DNA of 64,000 bases. Origin: Callorhinus ursinus. Lineage: Eukaryota > Chordata > Mammalia > Carnivora > Otariidae. The stretch lies in NCBI RefSeq assembly GCF_003265705.1, contig NW_020312848.1:58314801-58378800 (forward strand), in the 5' to 3' direction. The notes under the pieces are model-generated. The model was not told the DNA's origin and did no database searches. It worked only from the letters and a program-made list of their open reading frames with translations. The position numbers and the translations under genes are program-made. Positions 32,164 to 44,116 of this stretch are shown here, one piece after another (the first letter of the stretch is position 1; each line of letters starts with the position of its first letter).

Positions 32164-35100
32164 ATGATAATTAATTCATATCTTTCAATAATCACTCTCA
32201 ACGTGAATGGCCTAAATGCTCCCATAAAATGGCACAGGGTTGCAGATTGGATAAAAAGACAGGACCCGTCCATATGCTGCCTCCAAGAGACTCATTTGGA
32301 ACCTAAAGATACATCCAGACTGAAAGTGAAGGGATGGAGATCCATCTTCCATGCCAGCAGACCTCAAAAGAAAGCTGGGGTAGCAATTCTTATATCAGAC
32401 AAATTAGATTTTAAACTAAAGTCTGTAATTAGAGACACAGAAGGACACTCTATCATTCTTAAAGGGCCTATCCAACAAGAAGATCTAACAATTGTAAATA
32501 TCTATGCCCCCAACATGGGAGCAGACATCTACATAAGCCAACTGTTAACCAAAATAAAGAGTCATATTGATAACAATACGTTAATTGTGTGCGACCTCAA
32601 TACTCCACTCTCAGCAATGGACAGATCATCTAAGCAGAAAATCAACAAGGAAACAAGAGCTTTGAATGATACACTGGATCAGATGGGCCTCATAGATATT
32701 TACAGAACATTCCAACCTAAAACAACAGAATACTCATTCTTCTCGAGCGCACATGGAACTTTCTCCAGAATAGACCACATACTGGGTCACAAATCAGGTC
32801 TCAACTGATACCAAAAGATTGAGATTATTCCCTGCATATTCTCAGACCACAATGCTTTAAAACTGGAACTCAATCACAAGAAAAAAATTGGCAGAAATTC
32901 AAACACTTGGAAGCTAAAGACCACTCTGCTCAAGAATGTTTGGGTCAACCAGGAAATCAAAGAAGAACTTAAAAAATTCATGGAAATCAATGAGAACAAA
33001 AACATATTGGTCCAAAACCTTTTGATACTGCAAAGGCAATCCTAAAGGGGAAATACATAGCCATCCAAGCCTCACTCAAAAAAATAGAAAAATCCCGAAT
33101 TCACCAGCTAACTCTACACCTTAAAGAACTAGGGAAAAAGCAACAATGATGCCTAAGCCACACATCAGAAGAGAAATAATTAAAATTAAAGCAGAGATCA
33201 ATGAATTAGAAACCAGAAACACAGTAGATCAGATCAATGAAACTAGAAGTTGGTTCTTTGAAAGAATTAATAAGATCGATAAACCACTGGCCAGACTTAT
33301 CCAAAAGAAAAGAGAGAGGACCCAAATTAATAAAATTATGAATGAAAGGGGGAGATCATGACTAACACCAAGGAAATAGAAACCATCATTAGAAATTATT
33401 ATCAACAACTGTATGCCAATAAACTGAGCAATCTGGATGAAATGAAGTCCTTCCTGGAAACCTATAAACTGCCAAGACTGAAACAGGAAGAAATTGACAA
33501 CCTGAATAGGCCAATAACCAGTAACGAGATTGAAGCAGTGATCAAAAACCTCTTAAAAAACAAGAGTCCAGGGCCTGATGGATTCCCTGGGGAATTCTAC
33601 CAAACATTAAAAGAAGAAATAATACCTGTTCTACTGAAGCTGTTTCAAAAAAAAGAAACAGAAGGAAAACTTCCAAACTCATTCTATGAGGCCAGCATTA
33701 CCTTAATCCCCAAACCAGGCAAAGACCCCATCAAAAAGGAGAATTTCAGACCAATATCCCTGATGAATATGGATTTCAAAATTCTCAACAAAATCCTAGT
33801 TAATAGGATCCAACAATACATTAAAAGGATCATCTACCACGACCAAGTGGGATTTATCCCTGGGATGCAAGGGTGGTTCAACATTCGCAAATCAATCAAT
33901 GTGATAGAACACAGTAATAAGAGGAGGGAGAAGAACCATATGGTCCTCTCAATTGATGCAGAAAAAGCATTTGACAAAATACAGCATCCTTTCCTGATTA
34001 AAACTCTTCAGAGTATAGGGATAGAGGGAACATTCCTCAAGTTCATAAAATGCATCTATGGAAAACCCACAGCAAATATCATCCTCAATGGGGAAAAGCT
34101 GAGAGCCTTTCCCTTAAGATCAGGAACACGTCAAGGATGCCCACTCTCACCACTATTGTTCAACATAGTACTAGAAGTCCTAGCAACAGCAATCAGACAA
34201 CAACAACAAAAAAAGTTATTCAAATTGGCAAAGACGAAGTCAAACTCTCTCTTTTCACAGAGGACATGATACTTTATGTGGAAAACCCAAAAGACTCCAC
34301 CTCCAAATTACTAGAACTCATACAGCAATTCAGTAATGTGGCAGGATACAAAATCAATGCATAGAAATCAGTTGCTTTCTTATACACTAACAACGCAACT
34401 GTAGAAAGAGAAATTAGAGAAACGATTCCATTTACAGTTGCACCAAAAACCGTAAGATACCTCGGAATAAACCTAACCAAAGAGGTAAAGGATCTATACT
34501 CTAGGAACTACAGAACACTCATGAAAGAAATTGAAGAAGAAACAAAAAGATGGAAAAACATTCCATTCTCATGGATGGGAAGAATAAACATTGCTAAAAT
34601 CTCTATGCAACCCAGAGCAATCTATACCTTCAATGCCATCCCAATCAAAATTCCAACGACATTTTTCCAAGTGCTGGAAAAACAATCCTAAAATTTGTAT
34701 GGAATCAGAAAAGACCCCGAATCGCCAAGGAAATGTTGAAAAAGAAAAACAAAGCTGGGGGCATCACGTTGCCCGATTTCAAGCTATATTACAAAGCTGT
34801 GATCACCAAGACAGTATGGTACTGGCACAAAAGCAGACATATAGACCAGTGGAACAGAATAGAGAACCCAGATATGGACCCTCAACTCTATGGTCAAATA
34901 ATCTTTGACAAAGCAGGAAAAAACATTCAATGGAAAAAAGACAGTCTCTTCAATAAATGGTGCTGGGAAAATTGGACAGCCACATGCAGAAGAATGAAGC
35001 TCGACCATTCTCTAACACCATTCACAAAGATAAACTCAAAGTGGATGAAAGACTCAATGTGAGACAGGAATCCATCAAAATCCTAGAGGAGAACATAGGC

Positions 35101-35982
35101 AGTAACCTCTTTGACATCGCCCACAGCAACTTCTTTCAAGATACATCTCCAAAAGCTAGTGAAACAAAAGCAAAAATGAACTTTTGGGACTTCATCAAGA
35201 TAAAAACTTCTGCACAGCAAAGGAAACAATCAACAAAACAAAGAGGCAACCCACAGAATGGGAGAAGATATTTGCAAATGACGTTACAAATAAAGGGCTG
35301 GTATCCAAGATCTATAGAGAACTTCTCAAACTCAACACCCAAAAAACAAATAATCAAGTCAAAAAGTGGGCAGAAGATATGAAAAGACACTTCTCTGAAG
35401 AAGACATACAAATGGCTAACGGACACATGAAAAAATGTTCATCATCATTAGCCATCAGGGAAATTCAAATCAAAATCACATTGAGATACCACCTTACAAC
35501 AGTTAGAATGGCAAAAATTGACAGGGAAAGAAACAACAAATTTTGGGAGAGGTTGTGGAGAAAGGGGAGCCCTCTTACACTATTGGTGGGAATGCAAGTT
35601 GGTACAGCCACTTTGGAAAACAGTGTGGAGGTTCCTCAAAAATTTAAAAATAGAGCTACCCTATGACCCAGCAATTGCACTACTGGGTATTTACCCCAAA
35701 GACACAGATGTAGTGAAAAGAAGGGCCATATGCATCCCAATGTTCATAGCGGCAATGTCCGCAATAGCCAAACTGTGGAAAGAGCCAAGATTCCCTTCAA
35801 CAGATGAATGGATAAAGAAGATGTGGTCCATATATACAGTGGAATATTACTCAGCCATCCGAAAGGATGAATACCCAACTTTTACATCAACATGGATGGG
35901 ACTGGAGGAGATTATGCTAAGTGAACTAAATCAAGCAGAGAAAGTCAATTATCATATGGTTTCACTTTTTTGTGGAACATAA
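32164..35982 (+). pseudogene. L1 ORF2, broken, altered RT active site
   Basis: The start ATG at 32164 opens MIINSYLSIITLNVNGLNAP. The endonuclease is readable for 214 codons with NVNG, QETH, CDLNTPL and SRIDHILGHK, up to a TGA at 32806-32808. The SDH motif follows just after that stop (about 32842-32850). After a frameshift near 33030 the RT region is open at 33358-34269 ([38 protein letters not shown]). Another shift follows, and the YXDD-type box reads FTED at 34254-34265, where element 1 has FADD: the first catalytic Asp is Glu. Later pieces (34733-35062, 34957-35382, 35184-35666, 35518-35982) cover the C-terminal domain with its Cys/His block and end at 35982. The 3819-bp span is the normal length, but the gene is dead. 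Confidence 0.94.
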
Positions 35983-36260
35983 GGAACAGCATGGAGGACA
36001 CTAGGAGAAGGAAGGGAAAAATGAGGGGGGGGAATTGGAGGGAGAGATGAACCATGAGACACTATGGACTCTGAGAAACAAACAGGGTTTTAGAGGGGAG
36101 GGGGAAGGGTGATGGGTATTAAGGAGGGCACGTACTGCCTGGAGCACTGGGTGATATACAGAAACAATGGATCGTGGATCACCACATCAAAAACTAATGA
36201 TGTATTGTATGGTGACTAACATAACATAATAAAATTTAAAAAATAAAAATAAAAATAAAA

Positions 36261-36278
36261 AAATAAATGTCAAACACC
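36261..36278 (+). repeat. Right-hand target-site duplication of element 2
   Basis: AAATAAATGTCAAACACC repeats 30290-30307 exactly. A shorter first copy, TAAATGTCAAACAC, is at 30236-30249, so the site is present three times. Confidence 0.9.
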
Positions 36279-36790
36279 AAAGTGGGATAAATCCAACTTT
36301 TCTTGGTGTGTAATTCTCTTAATATATTGAAATATATTAAATTAGCTAAAATTTTATTGAAAATTTTCACATCTATTTTTTTTTATGAAAGATACTGATC
36401 TGTAGTTTTCCTTTCTTCCAGTTCTTTATCTGGTATTTATATAGGAGAAATGGCAGCCTAATAGAATGAGTTAGGAAGTAGTCTTTCTGTTTCTGTTTTC
36501 CAGAAAATATTGCTGTAAATTCCTCATTAAATGTTGAGTAGAGTTAGCCACAGAAACCATCTGAGCATGTTGCTTTCTTCCTTGTAATGTTATGAATGTA
36601 ATGAATAATTGATACATTTTCTTAATATATGTTGGCCTATTCAGAGTATCCATTTCTGCTCACCTGAGTTTTGATAATGTTTTTCATGCAATCAGTTCAT
36701 CTAAATTATCAAAATGTGAACATAGAATTGTTATAAAAATATTGTATAATAAAATATATTTTGTAAAATATTGTGTAAATGTATTCATTT

Positions 36791-36892
36791 GGAGGGTGCC
36801 TGGCTGGTTCAATTGGTAGAGCATACAACGTTTGATCTCAGAGTCATGACTTCAAGCCCCATGTTGGGTATAGAGTTTAGTTTTAAAAAAAT
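36791..36892 (+). mobile_element. Can-SINE, older short type
   Basis: GGAGGGTGCCTGGCTGGTTC is the head, GACTTCAAGCCCC the box-B-like part and TATAGAGTTTAGTTTTAAAA the tail. It is flanked by TGTATTCATTT at 36780-36790 and 36893-36903. It is inserted in the old L1M. Confidence 0.9.
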
Positions 36893-37807
36893 TGTATTCA
36901 TTTAGTACCCTTTTCCTGTCTGTAGGATCGGTAATGATGGCCCTCTTTCATTTCTGATATTAGTCATTTGTGTTTTTCTCTACATTTTACTTTATGTTTG
37001 TTTTGGTTTCATTTAGTTTGGTTTGGTTTTGGTTAACGTGGCTAGTGTTAATTATTGCTTTTTTCAAAGAACCAGCATTTGGGTTTGTTGATTTTTCTCT
37101 ATCATTTTAATATTTTCAATTATATGCTCTAAATTTTATTATTTACTTCCTCTGTCTGCTTAAGTTTATATTGCTATTAGTGTTTTTTTAGTTTTAAAGT
37201 AAAACTTTATTGATTTTAGCTTTTTCTTCATTTCTGAAGTGATTCTTAATATTATACTGAAAATTATTATATTTGTAATGGTTTTGTACATGTTTCACTT
37301 TTTCCCTTTTATGTACATTCTCACATTCTTCATTATCTGTTGAAGGTTTTATATGATTCCATTTTCTCTTTTCTCTTAGTTTATCAATTATACTTTTTAA
37401 TTTTTTTAGTGGTTACCTTAAAATATAATGTATATATTAATAACTAATCTATGAACACTGTCAAATACCACTGTACTGATTGAGGAGTAGTATAGGTGTG
37501 TTCTAACAGTATTCCCAATTTCTGCCTCTCATCCCTTATAATATGGTCGTTATTCCATAAGCTATAATCACAGGACATATGTCTGCTATTATTATTTTGA
37601 GTGGTTATATATTAGATCAACTAAGAATAGGAAAATAAAAGGTTTAAATTTACCTTCATTTATTCCTTCTCTAGTGCTCTTCCCTTGTTTATGTAGATTT
37701 TAGTTTCCTATATAATTTTCCTGCTCTCTGTAAAAACTCTTTTTACATTTCTTTCAAGTCAGATCTACTGACAATTAGCCCTCTGTTTTTATTTGCTGGA
37801 AAAGTCT

Positions 37808-38426
37808 ATATTGGTTTTCACAAGCTGTGATAACAAAATGTCATAGACTACATAGACTAGGTAACTTAAACAATAGGAATTCATTTCTCACAGTTATGGA
37901 GGTAAGCAGTCCAAGATCAAGGTAGCAGTAGGACTGGCATCTGGTGAAGAATTTCTCTTTGGGTTACAGATTTCTGTTTTTTGCCTGTGTCCTCAGCTTG
38001 CCCTTCCTGGGTGCATATAAGTGGAGAGAAAGAAAGAGGGGAAGCAAACACTCTAGTGTTTCTTCTTCTTCTTTTTTTTTTAAGATTTTATTTATTTATT
38101 TGACAGAATGAGACACAGCGAGAGAGGGAACACAGCAGGGGGAGTGGGAGAGGGAGAAGCAGGCTTCCCGCAGAGCAGGGAGCCCAATGTGGGGCTTGAT
38201 CCCAGGATCCCGGGATCATGACCTGAGCCGAAGACAGATGCTTAACGACTGAGCCACCCAGGTGTCCCTCTAGTCTTTCTTCTTATAAGGGCTAATCCCA
38301 TCATGAAATCCCTTTCCACATGACCTCATCTAGACCAAATTGCATCCCAAAGTCCACATCTCCAAATACCATCACATTAGAGATTAAGGTTTCAACATAT
38401 TAAATTTGGGGGAACACAGTTCTTCA
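37808..38426 (-). mobile_element. MLT1 solo LTR, split by a SINE
   Basis: TGATAACAAAATGTCATAGA, GGTAACTTAAACAATAGG, TTTCTCACAGTTATGGAGG and, after the SINE, CTTCTTATAAGGGCTAATCC, CAAATACCATCACATTAGAG and TTTCAACATATTAAATTTGG are an MLT1 LTR in reverse. Removing 38071-38285 rejoins it. It sits in old L1M sequence whose two sides line up across it. Confidence 0.8.
38071..38267 (-). mobile_element. Can-SINE inside MLT1
   Basis: A T-run, AAGATTTTATTTATTTATTT, a GA-rich stretch, GGGATCATGACCTGAGCC and GCCACCCAGGTGTCC form an inverted SINE. The target-site duplication is CTCTAGTGTTTCTTCTTC at 38051-38068 against CTCTAGTCTTTCTTCTTA at 38268-38285 (two mismatches). Confidence 0.95.
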
Positions 38427-38834
38427 CTTTGGAGGATTATTTCACTGAGTTCAGAATTCTCGGCTGTTGGATTTTTCTTTCAAAACTTTAAATATTTAAT
38501 TCTACTCTCTTCTTGCTTACAAAGTTTCTGAGAGAAATCTAATGAAATTCTTATTTGTTTCTTTATAGGTTAGGGTCCCTTATGTTGTTCTCTTTTGCTT
38601 TGCTTATTTACTCTCTGGCTTCTTTCAAGATTTTCTTTTTGACTTTCGTTTTCTGCAAATTGAATATGGTATGTCTCTATGTATCTTTTCTTTCCTTTTA
38701 ATTATTGTGTTTCAATTATCTGTACTTATCTGTGGTTCTATGATTTGTGGTGTAGTATCTGTCATTAATTTTGGAAAACTCTCAGCCATTATTACTTGAA
38801 ATATTTCTTCTGCTTTTTTTCTCCTCTCCTTTAG

Positions 38835-38837
<3 letters not shown>

Positions 38838-38879
<42 letters not shown>
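38838..38879 (+). repeat. (TC)n microsatellite
   Basis: About 20 TC units lie within old L1M sequence. Confidence 0.93.
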
Positions 38880-38881
<2 letters not shown>

Positions 38882-39835
38882 TCTTTGCATTTCAGTTGGG
38901 AAGTTTCCACTGACATATCTTCAAGCCCACTGATTCTTTTCTCAGACATATTGGTGAGCCCATCAAAGACATTCTTCATTTCCTTTACATTGGTTGTTTT
39001 TGTTTGGTTGATTGGGTTTTGTTTGTTTGTTTTTTATTCCTTTTGATCCTTTCTTAGAGTTTCAATTTGCCAGTTTATATTGCCTGTATGTTCTTGGATG
39101 CTGTCCACATTTTCTGTTAAGTCCTTTAGCATATTATACATTGTTATTGTAAATCACTGCTGTAATCATTCCAAAATCTATGTTGTATCCAAATCTAGTT
39201 TTGTGACTTGCTTTGTCTCTTCAGAGATTTTTTCTTTTTTTGCCTTTTAGCATGCCTTGTTGTTGTTGTCGTTGTTGTTGTTATTTTGAAAGCCAGACAT
39301 TATGTATTTAGTAATAGGAACTAAGGTAAATAGGTCTTCAGCATGACAGTTTATGGAAATTTGCCTAGGAGGTACACTGTGTTTACCATTTTCTGTAGCT
39401 GTATCTGTTTGAGGCTTCAATTCCCTCTGATGTTCTTTTGATGTTGTTGTTGTTGTTACCCCTGTTGTCTTTGGTTTTTACTAGAAATTCCTTCTTAAGT
39501 ATAATATGAGCTTTGCAGTTCTTTCAACGTCAGTCTTCTGTTATTTTACAGGATCCTTGTTGGTGTTGTGATGAGAGGCGAAGAAGGGGAAGTGTTCTAT
39601 ATTCCTGTAAATAGGTCTCAAACTTTTAGTGGGCTGGTGTGTCTGGGCTGTGACCTTCATAAGTACTTCTCAGTCTCCCTCTCCAACATGGGTAATACAG
39701 GAAGGCTAGAGGGGGGCAGATGTTGTTGATGTTAGGTATTTCCTTTCTTCCACATTAGTTAGGCTTTGGTAAGGTAGTTTCCTTTGAAGGCAGTAGGAAA
39801 ATAGAAAGCTCTTGGTTTATTTCAAAATGGTTACT

Positions 39836-39945
39836 AGGGCTCATGGTTGACTCAGTCAGCAGAGTTTGTGACTCTTGATCTTGGAGTTGTGAGTTCGAAC
39901 TCCACATTGGGTGTAGAGATTACTTAAAAATAAATCTTTAAAAAA
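39836..39945 (+). mobile_element. Can-SINE, old short type
   Basis: A degraded head (GGCTCATGGTTGACTCAGTC), TGTGAGTTCGAACTCCACAT as the box B and GTGTAGAGATTACTTAAAAA as the tail. ATGGTTAC on both sides is the likely remnant of the target-site duplication. Confidence 0.82.
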
Positions 39946-40280
39946 GATGGTTACCTTTTTCCATTCCCTATGGCAAGCATGAGGGGATTTTTCTCTGGTC
40001 TTTCTTATGAGAACCTGGTGGGGCTCTTAGAGGTAGCATTCATGAAAGTATGGGCCTCCCCCTAAGACTGCCCCCTTAAAGTTTTTAATTCTCACTGAGC
40101 ATCCAACAATTTGTCAGTTACAGGTTAAGTGTAGGTGCTAGTACTGGATACAGGAGATTTTTGCTAGTGAGTTTCTACTCCCAATAAGCTGTGATTCTTT
40201 GTATCTGCCTTTCTCTCAGTTTTCACAGTAATTTGCTGTGCGACCTCAATTCTCTGACGGATCTAAAAAGAGTTGTTACT

Positions 40281-40464
40281 GGGCACCTGGGTGGCTCAGA
40301 TGGTTGAGCGTCTGCCTTCGGCTCAGGTCATGGTCCCAGGGTCCTGGGATCGAGTCCCGCGTTGGGCTCCCTGCTCCTTGGGAGCCTGCTTCTCCCTCTG
40401 CCTCTCTCTCGCTCTCTCTGTCTTTCATGAATAAATAAATAAAATCTTTAAAAAAAAATAAAAT
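40281..40464 (+). mobile_element. Can-SINE, young
   Basis: A complete copy: GGGCACCTGGGTGGCTCAGA, CTTCGGCTCAGGTCATGGTC, a CT-rich stretch, (AAAT)n, AATCTTTAAAAAAAAAT. It is flanked by an exact 16-bp duplication AAAAAGAGTTGTTACT at 40265-40280 and 40465-40480, so the insertion is recent in evolutionary terms. Confidence 0.97.
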
Positions 40465-40480
40465 AAAAAGAGTTGTTACT

Positions 40481-42583
40481 TTTCAATGTGCTTAGCTGTT
40501 TTTGTTTTTCTGTTATGATGATGGGAGTGAGAACTTCCAAACTTTTTATATGTTGAAGCAGAAACTAGAAGTTTCTAACATTTGGGTTTAATGTGTTATG
40601 AAATTTTATGCTATCCTCCTTTGTCAATAAAATTATAATTTCATTCAAATTTCTTGCAATCAAAATTGTTACTGGAAAAGACACCCATTATACTTTGAAG
40701 AAACCACCAGATTATTTTTTTCCACTGGATTTTTTTTTAATCATTTAATTTATCTGTCTCAGATCCTCTGGGCCACCCTTTGTCTTCTATAGCACCAATG
40801 TCTTTGAGTCCTCATAGCCACCAGGTCTGTGTGTGCTATGCCAACCTAACACATGTGTGACCTGTTAGCCCCTCATACTGTGTCCCTAGCCCTCCCTGCA
40901 GTAAGTCTCTGTACACACTCACACATGCACAACACATAAATTCAGAGGATTTATCCCTATAAGGAAAAGCTTTGAAAAATTGAAGAAATAGGCAGGTAAA
41001 TAAATTCTTCCTTCTTCTCTTTGTAGGATTATCTTGATAAGGAACGTCTGTAGCTTCTTAAAGCACAATACCTCCAGATCAAGCCATCAGATAAATTTAG
41101 GTATTGTCATGTCAATAATGAATCTATGTAATGCTCTCTCTTTCCTTCTATACTTGATTTCACTTGTCCTTTATTGATGTCTACTTAGTAAGTTAAAAGT
41201 ACAAAAACACTACCTAATAATCTTTTTTCAGGGAACCTCAGGACAAACAGAAGGAAAACAAACAAGAAAGATTTCTATATAGAATGGTTTTATTCCTAAA
41301 TGAAATCTAGTGATATTTCCTCTTTATGTGATGTTTGCATTTCCAAATGTATGGTGATAACTGTACTCCCTGAAATTAGATTTCTGCAATTAGCACCTTA
41401 ATTTGCTTTGCTTTGAAATGTGGAACTGGGAATTAACATTTTCCAGATGCAGAATTTCTGGATTATATTAAAGAACAAAGATATAAACATATGGGAAAAT
41501 GTTAATATGAGACAAATATACAGGAAGAAAATTTGATTGTACTTTTTTTCTTTAAAATTTTTGTTCCCAATACTTTATATTAAGAAAATGCAATTCACTA
41601 ACATAAAGTGTGGATTTAACAATGTTTTATTGGTGACAATAAATAACAACTACAAATACATATGAAAAACATGTTGAAACCCATTCAAAAATATTTTAGA
41701 TACAATAAAAACTGATATGATTTTATTTTATGAGACTAAATTCTCTACTTTTTTATTTCTTCAATATTTTCAGTCTTTTCATCTCCACATGTATTAGGTA
41801 TTAATCAAGATTTATATTATAAATATAGATGAAGTATATATTTTTATTAAAATCCTTAATTTGTTAGAATTACTGTCTGTTCATCTTCCTTTCTACCTCT
41901 ATATCTTTTCCAACTATTTATCTACTTATAATCACTAGTAAATCTTGTTAGTATATAAATTCAAAAATATTTTGAGGAATCATCCAAATTGTTATACATT
42001 AAAACATGTTTAAGAAATTATACACTAGAAGGGATCCTCGTGGCTGTAGATAGAATTGAATTATTTTCTTTCCATTATTATTGGAATTATATTTAGTGTA
42101 TTCTCACATTGATAATTTATGTTCCTATGGACTATGGCTTATATAGAATAAATGTAGAATTTCCATCACACCAAGCTTTTTTATTCATTGCCTTAACATT
42201 ATTTTAATAAAAGTAGATTTTTCAGTTTTACTGTGTAGTTAACAAACTATTTTCTTCTCAAAGTGATGATAACATGAGTTGATTTGTTAGCACTTCATAG
42301 TTAATAATTTAACATTTACCCATTTATTTCTGCCTTAAGTCCAATTTTAAGTTCTGTTGTTTATTTCACTTATAAAAGGTCAATTCCCAAACTGAATTTT
42401 AGATTGCATCTCCCGAAGTCCCATATCTTTTCTGAAAGCACTCTTCTGGCCCTCCAGATCTTCATATTTTTTCAAAGTGTGTCAACTTCTTCCATGATTG
42501 ATGATATCAAAAGCAAAAGGAAGCAAAGTGGATAGTGACAATACATTTTCAATGCTAAAAATTCATATAGAATTTTAATGTTT
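40481..42583. other. Unassigned AT-rich DNA
   Basis: No gene or family is recognised. The part at 40750-40920 is more GC-balanced (TCAGATCCTCTGGGCCACCC) but has no exon features that I can defend. Confidence 0.4.
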
Positions 42584-42599
42584 AAAAGATACCTAGTTC

Positions 42600-42811
42600 G
42601 GGGCACTTGGGTGGCTCAGCTGGTTAAGCATCTGCCTTCGGCTCAGGTCATGATCCCAGGATCCTGGGATCGAGCCCCATGTCAGGCTCCCTGCTCAGTG
42701 GGGAGCCTGCGTCTCCCTCTGCCTGCCACTCCCCCTGCTTGTGCTCTCTCTCTCCCTCTCTCTCTCTCATTCTCGCTCTATCTCAAATAATAAATAAATA
42801 AAATCTTTAAA
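42600..42811 (+). mobile_element. Can-SINE, young
   Basis: A complete copy from GGGGCACTTGGGTGGCTCAG to AAATCTTTAAA. It has an exact 16-bp duplication AAAAGATACCTAGTTC at 42584-42599 and 42812-42827. Confidence 0.97.
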
Positions 42812-42889
42812 AAAAGATACCTAGTTCTGCCTCCTTATTTTATAGATCTAAAACATTACATATCAAATATATTAAGTCAGTCTAGATTT

Positions 42890-43655
42890 CAAGAGCCGGT
42901 TTGGTAGCAGAGGAACAAAGTACTAATGCACACAACAAAATCAATGAATTTCAAAACATTATTTTAAGGAAAGTAAAAAATCCAGACACAAGAATGTACA
43001 AACTATATGAGTCCATTCATATGGAATCCATATACTCTACCATCAAAACTAAGTTATGGCCGTGGAGATATATGGCCTGTTGTGGGGGGAAGGGGAGAGG
43101 GCGGTAGCGGGAAATAACACTCTAAAAGAGCAAGAAGGTGACTGCCTGGGTATATGAAATGTTCTGTGAGGTGGTTTATTAGTCTGCTTGGGCTGCCATA
43201 GCAAAACAGCACACACTAAATGGCTTAAACACCACAATTAATTTTCTCACAGTTCTGCAGGCTAGAAGTCTGGAGATCAAGGTGCAAACTGTTTCACTAT
43301 CTCCTGAGACCTCTCTCCTTAGCTTGCAGATGGCCACGCTCTTGCTGAGTCCTCACATGTCCTTTTTCTCTGGCACCTTGGGTGCCTCTTTTTCTTTTTA
43401 AAAAGGTCCCAGTCTTATTGGATTAGAATCCTACTCTTCTGACTTCATTTAACCTTAATTACCCTCCTTCCAGGTGCTATTTCCCAATTCAGTCACATTG
43501 TGAACTAGAACCTAACATTATGATTTGGGGGAGAGGACCTAATTCATAACAGAACAGGAGTGTAGAAAAGTACATTAAATTTTCAAACCTCATAAAATAG
43601 ATCACTTAAGAACTGCATTTTATTTTCTGTTTATTAGACCTAAATTAAAAAAAAA
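42890..43655 (+). mobile_element. Old L1M 3'UTR, sense, split by MLT1
   Basis: AAATCCAGACACAAGAATGT, ATGAGTCCATTCATATGGAA and AAATGTTCTGTGAGGTGG on the left, and TTTTCAAACCTCATAAAATA, CACTTAAGAACTGCATTTTA and an A-run on the right, are consecutive parts of an L1M 3' end. The MLT1 at 43176-43551 interrupts it. Confidence 0.65.
43176..43551 (-). mobile_element. MLT1 solo LTR
   Basis: TTATTAGTCTGCTTGGGCTG, TTTTCTCACAGTTCTGCAGG, GCTTGCAGATGGCCACGCTC, TTATTGGATTAGAATCCTAC and CAATTCAGTCACATTG are a clear reverse-complement MLT1. It is inserted in the L1M 3'UTR. Confidence 0.87.
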
Positions 43656-43990
43656 AAGCAGAATGCGATGGTGAGGACATTTTAAAACCCATTTTGGTCA
43701 GTGAGTGTATACTATCCATTTGAATATATCTTTGTATTTGTATTGTTTTCAGGATACACAGAAGCCTGGACATATGTAAAAAATAAAAATAAAAAATAAG
43801 AATAATGACAAATAATATTGGAGACATATATAAATTTTGCTGCTTTACGATACTTGTATTCTTTAGAGGCGTTGGGCTACTCTTTGCTAGTCAGATTACA
43901 GAGGAGACTCTAAGTCTCAGGGATTCCATATGCTTACTCTCTGAATCACCTGGTATAATCCGGGACAGCATAATTCTAAAATGTGATTTA

Positions 43991-44103
43991 AGGGCACCTG
44001 CCTGGCTCAGTAAGTACAGCTTGCAAATCTAGATCTTGGGGTCATGAGTTCAAGCCCCACCTTGAGGCTAAAGATTACTTAAAAAATAAAGTAAAATAAA
44101 AAC
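43991..44103 (+). mobile_element. Can-SINE, old short type
   Basis: AGGGCACCTGCCTGGCTCAG, CATGAGTTCAAGCCCCACCT and AAGATTACTTAAAAAATAAA. The diverged flanks AAAATGTGATTTA (43978-43990) and AAAATTCGACTTA (44104-44116) are a probable duplication. Confidence 0.88.
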
Positions 44104-44116
44104 AAAATTCGACTTA

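Larger units (their letters stand above)
30308..36263 (+). mobile_element. Full-length young-type carnivore L1 (element 2)
   Basis: The order is 5'UTR (30308-31202), ORF1 (31203-32085), a 78-bp spacer, ORF2 (32164-35982), a short 3'UTR (35983-36235) and an A-rich tail. At about 5.95 kb it is complete in length. The 5' end AAAGATGGCGGAGGAGTAGG is the usual carnivore L1 start. A target-site duplication, AAATAAATGTCAAACACC, is at 30290-30307 and 36261-36278. Both ORFs have frameshifts and stops, so it is a full-length but dead copy. The flanking duplication is exact, and tail and ends are well kept, so it is younger than element 1. It is inserted in an older antisense L1M. Confidence 0.95.
27796..40264 (-). 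mobile_element. Old near-full-length L1M, antisense, host of many later insertions
   Basis: Going right from a 3'UTR (27796-28270: ATACAATTTGATGAGTTTAT, ACCATCACAATCTACACC, CAACCACCATTTTACTCTCT), the reverse-complemented parts follow L1 order: end of ORF2 (28270-29050), middle of ORF2 (29050-30235 and 36279-36780), N-terminal ORF2 (36904-37130), endonuclease and spacer region (37130-37807), then ORF1 and 5' region (38427-39835 and 39946-40264). Removing later insertions leaves about 5.6 kb. Inserted into it are a short L1 tail, the full-length L1 at 30308, SINEs at 36791, 38071 and 39836, and an MLT1 LTR at 37808. No intact frame remains. The 5' limit is vague. Confidence 0.7.
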
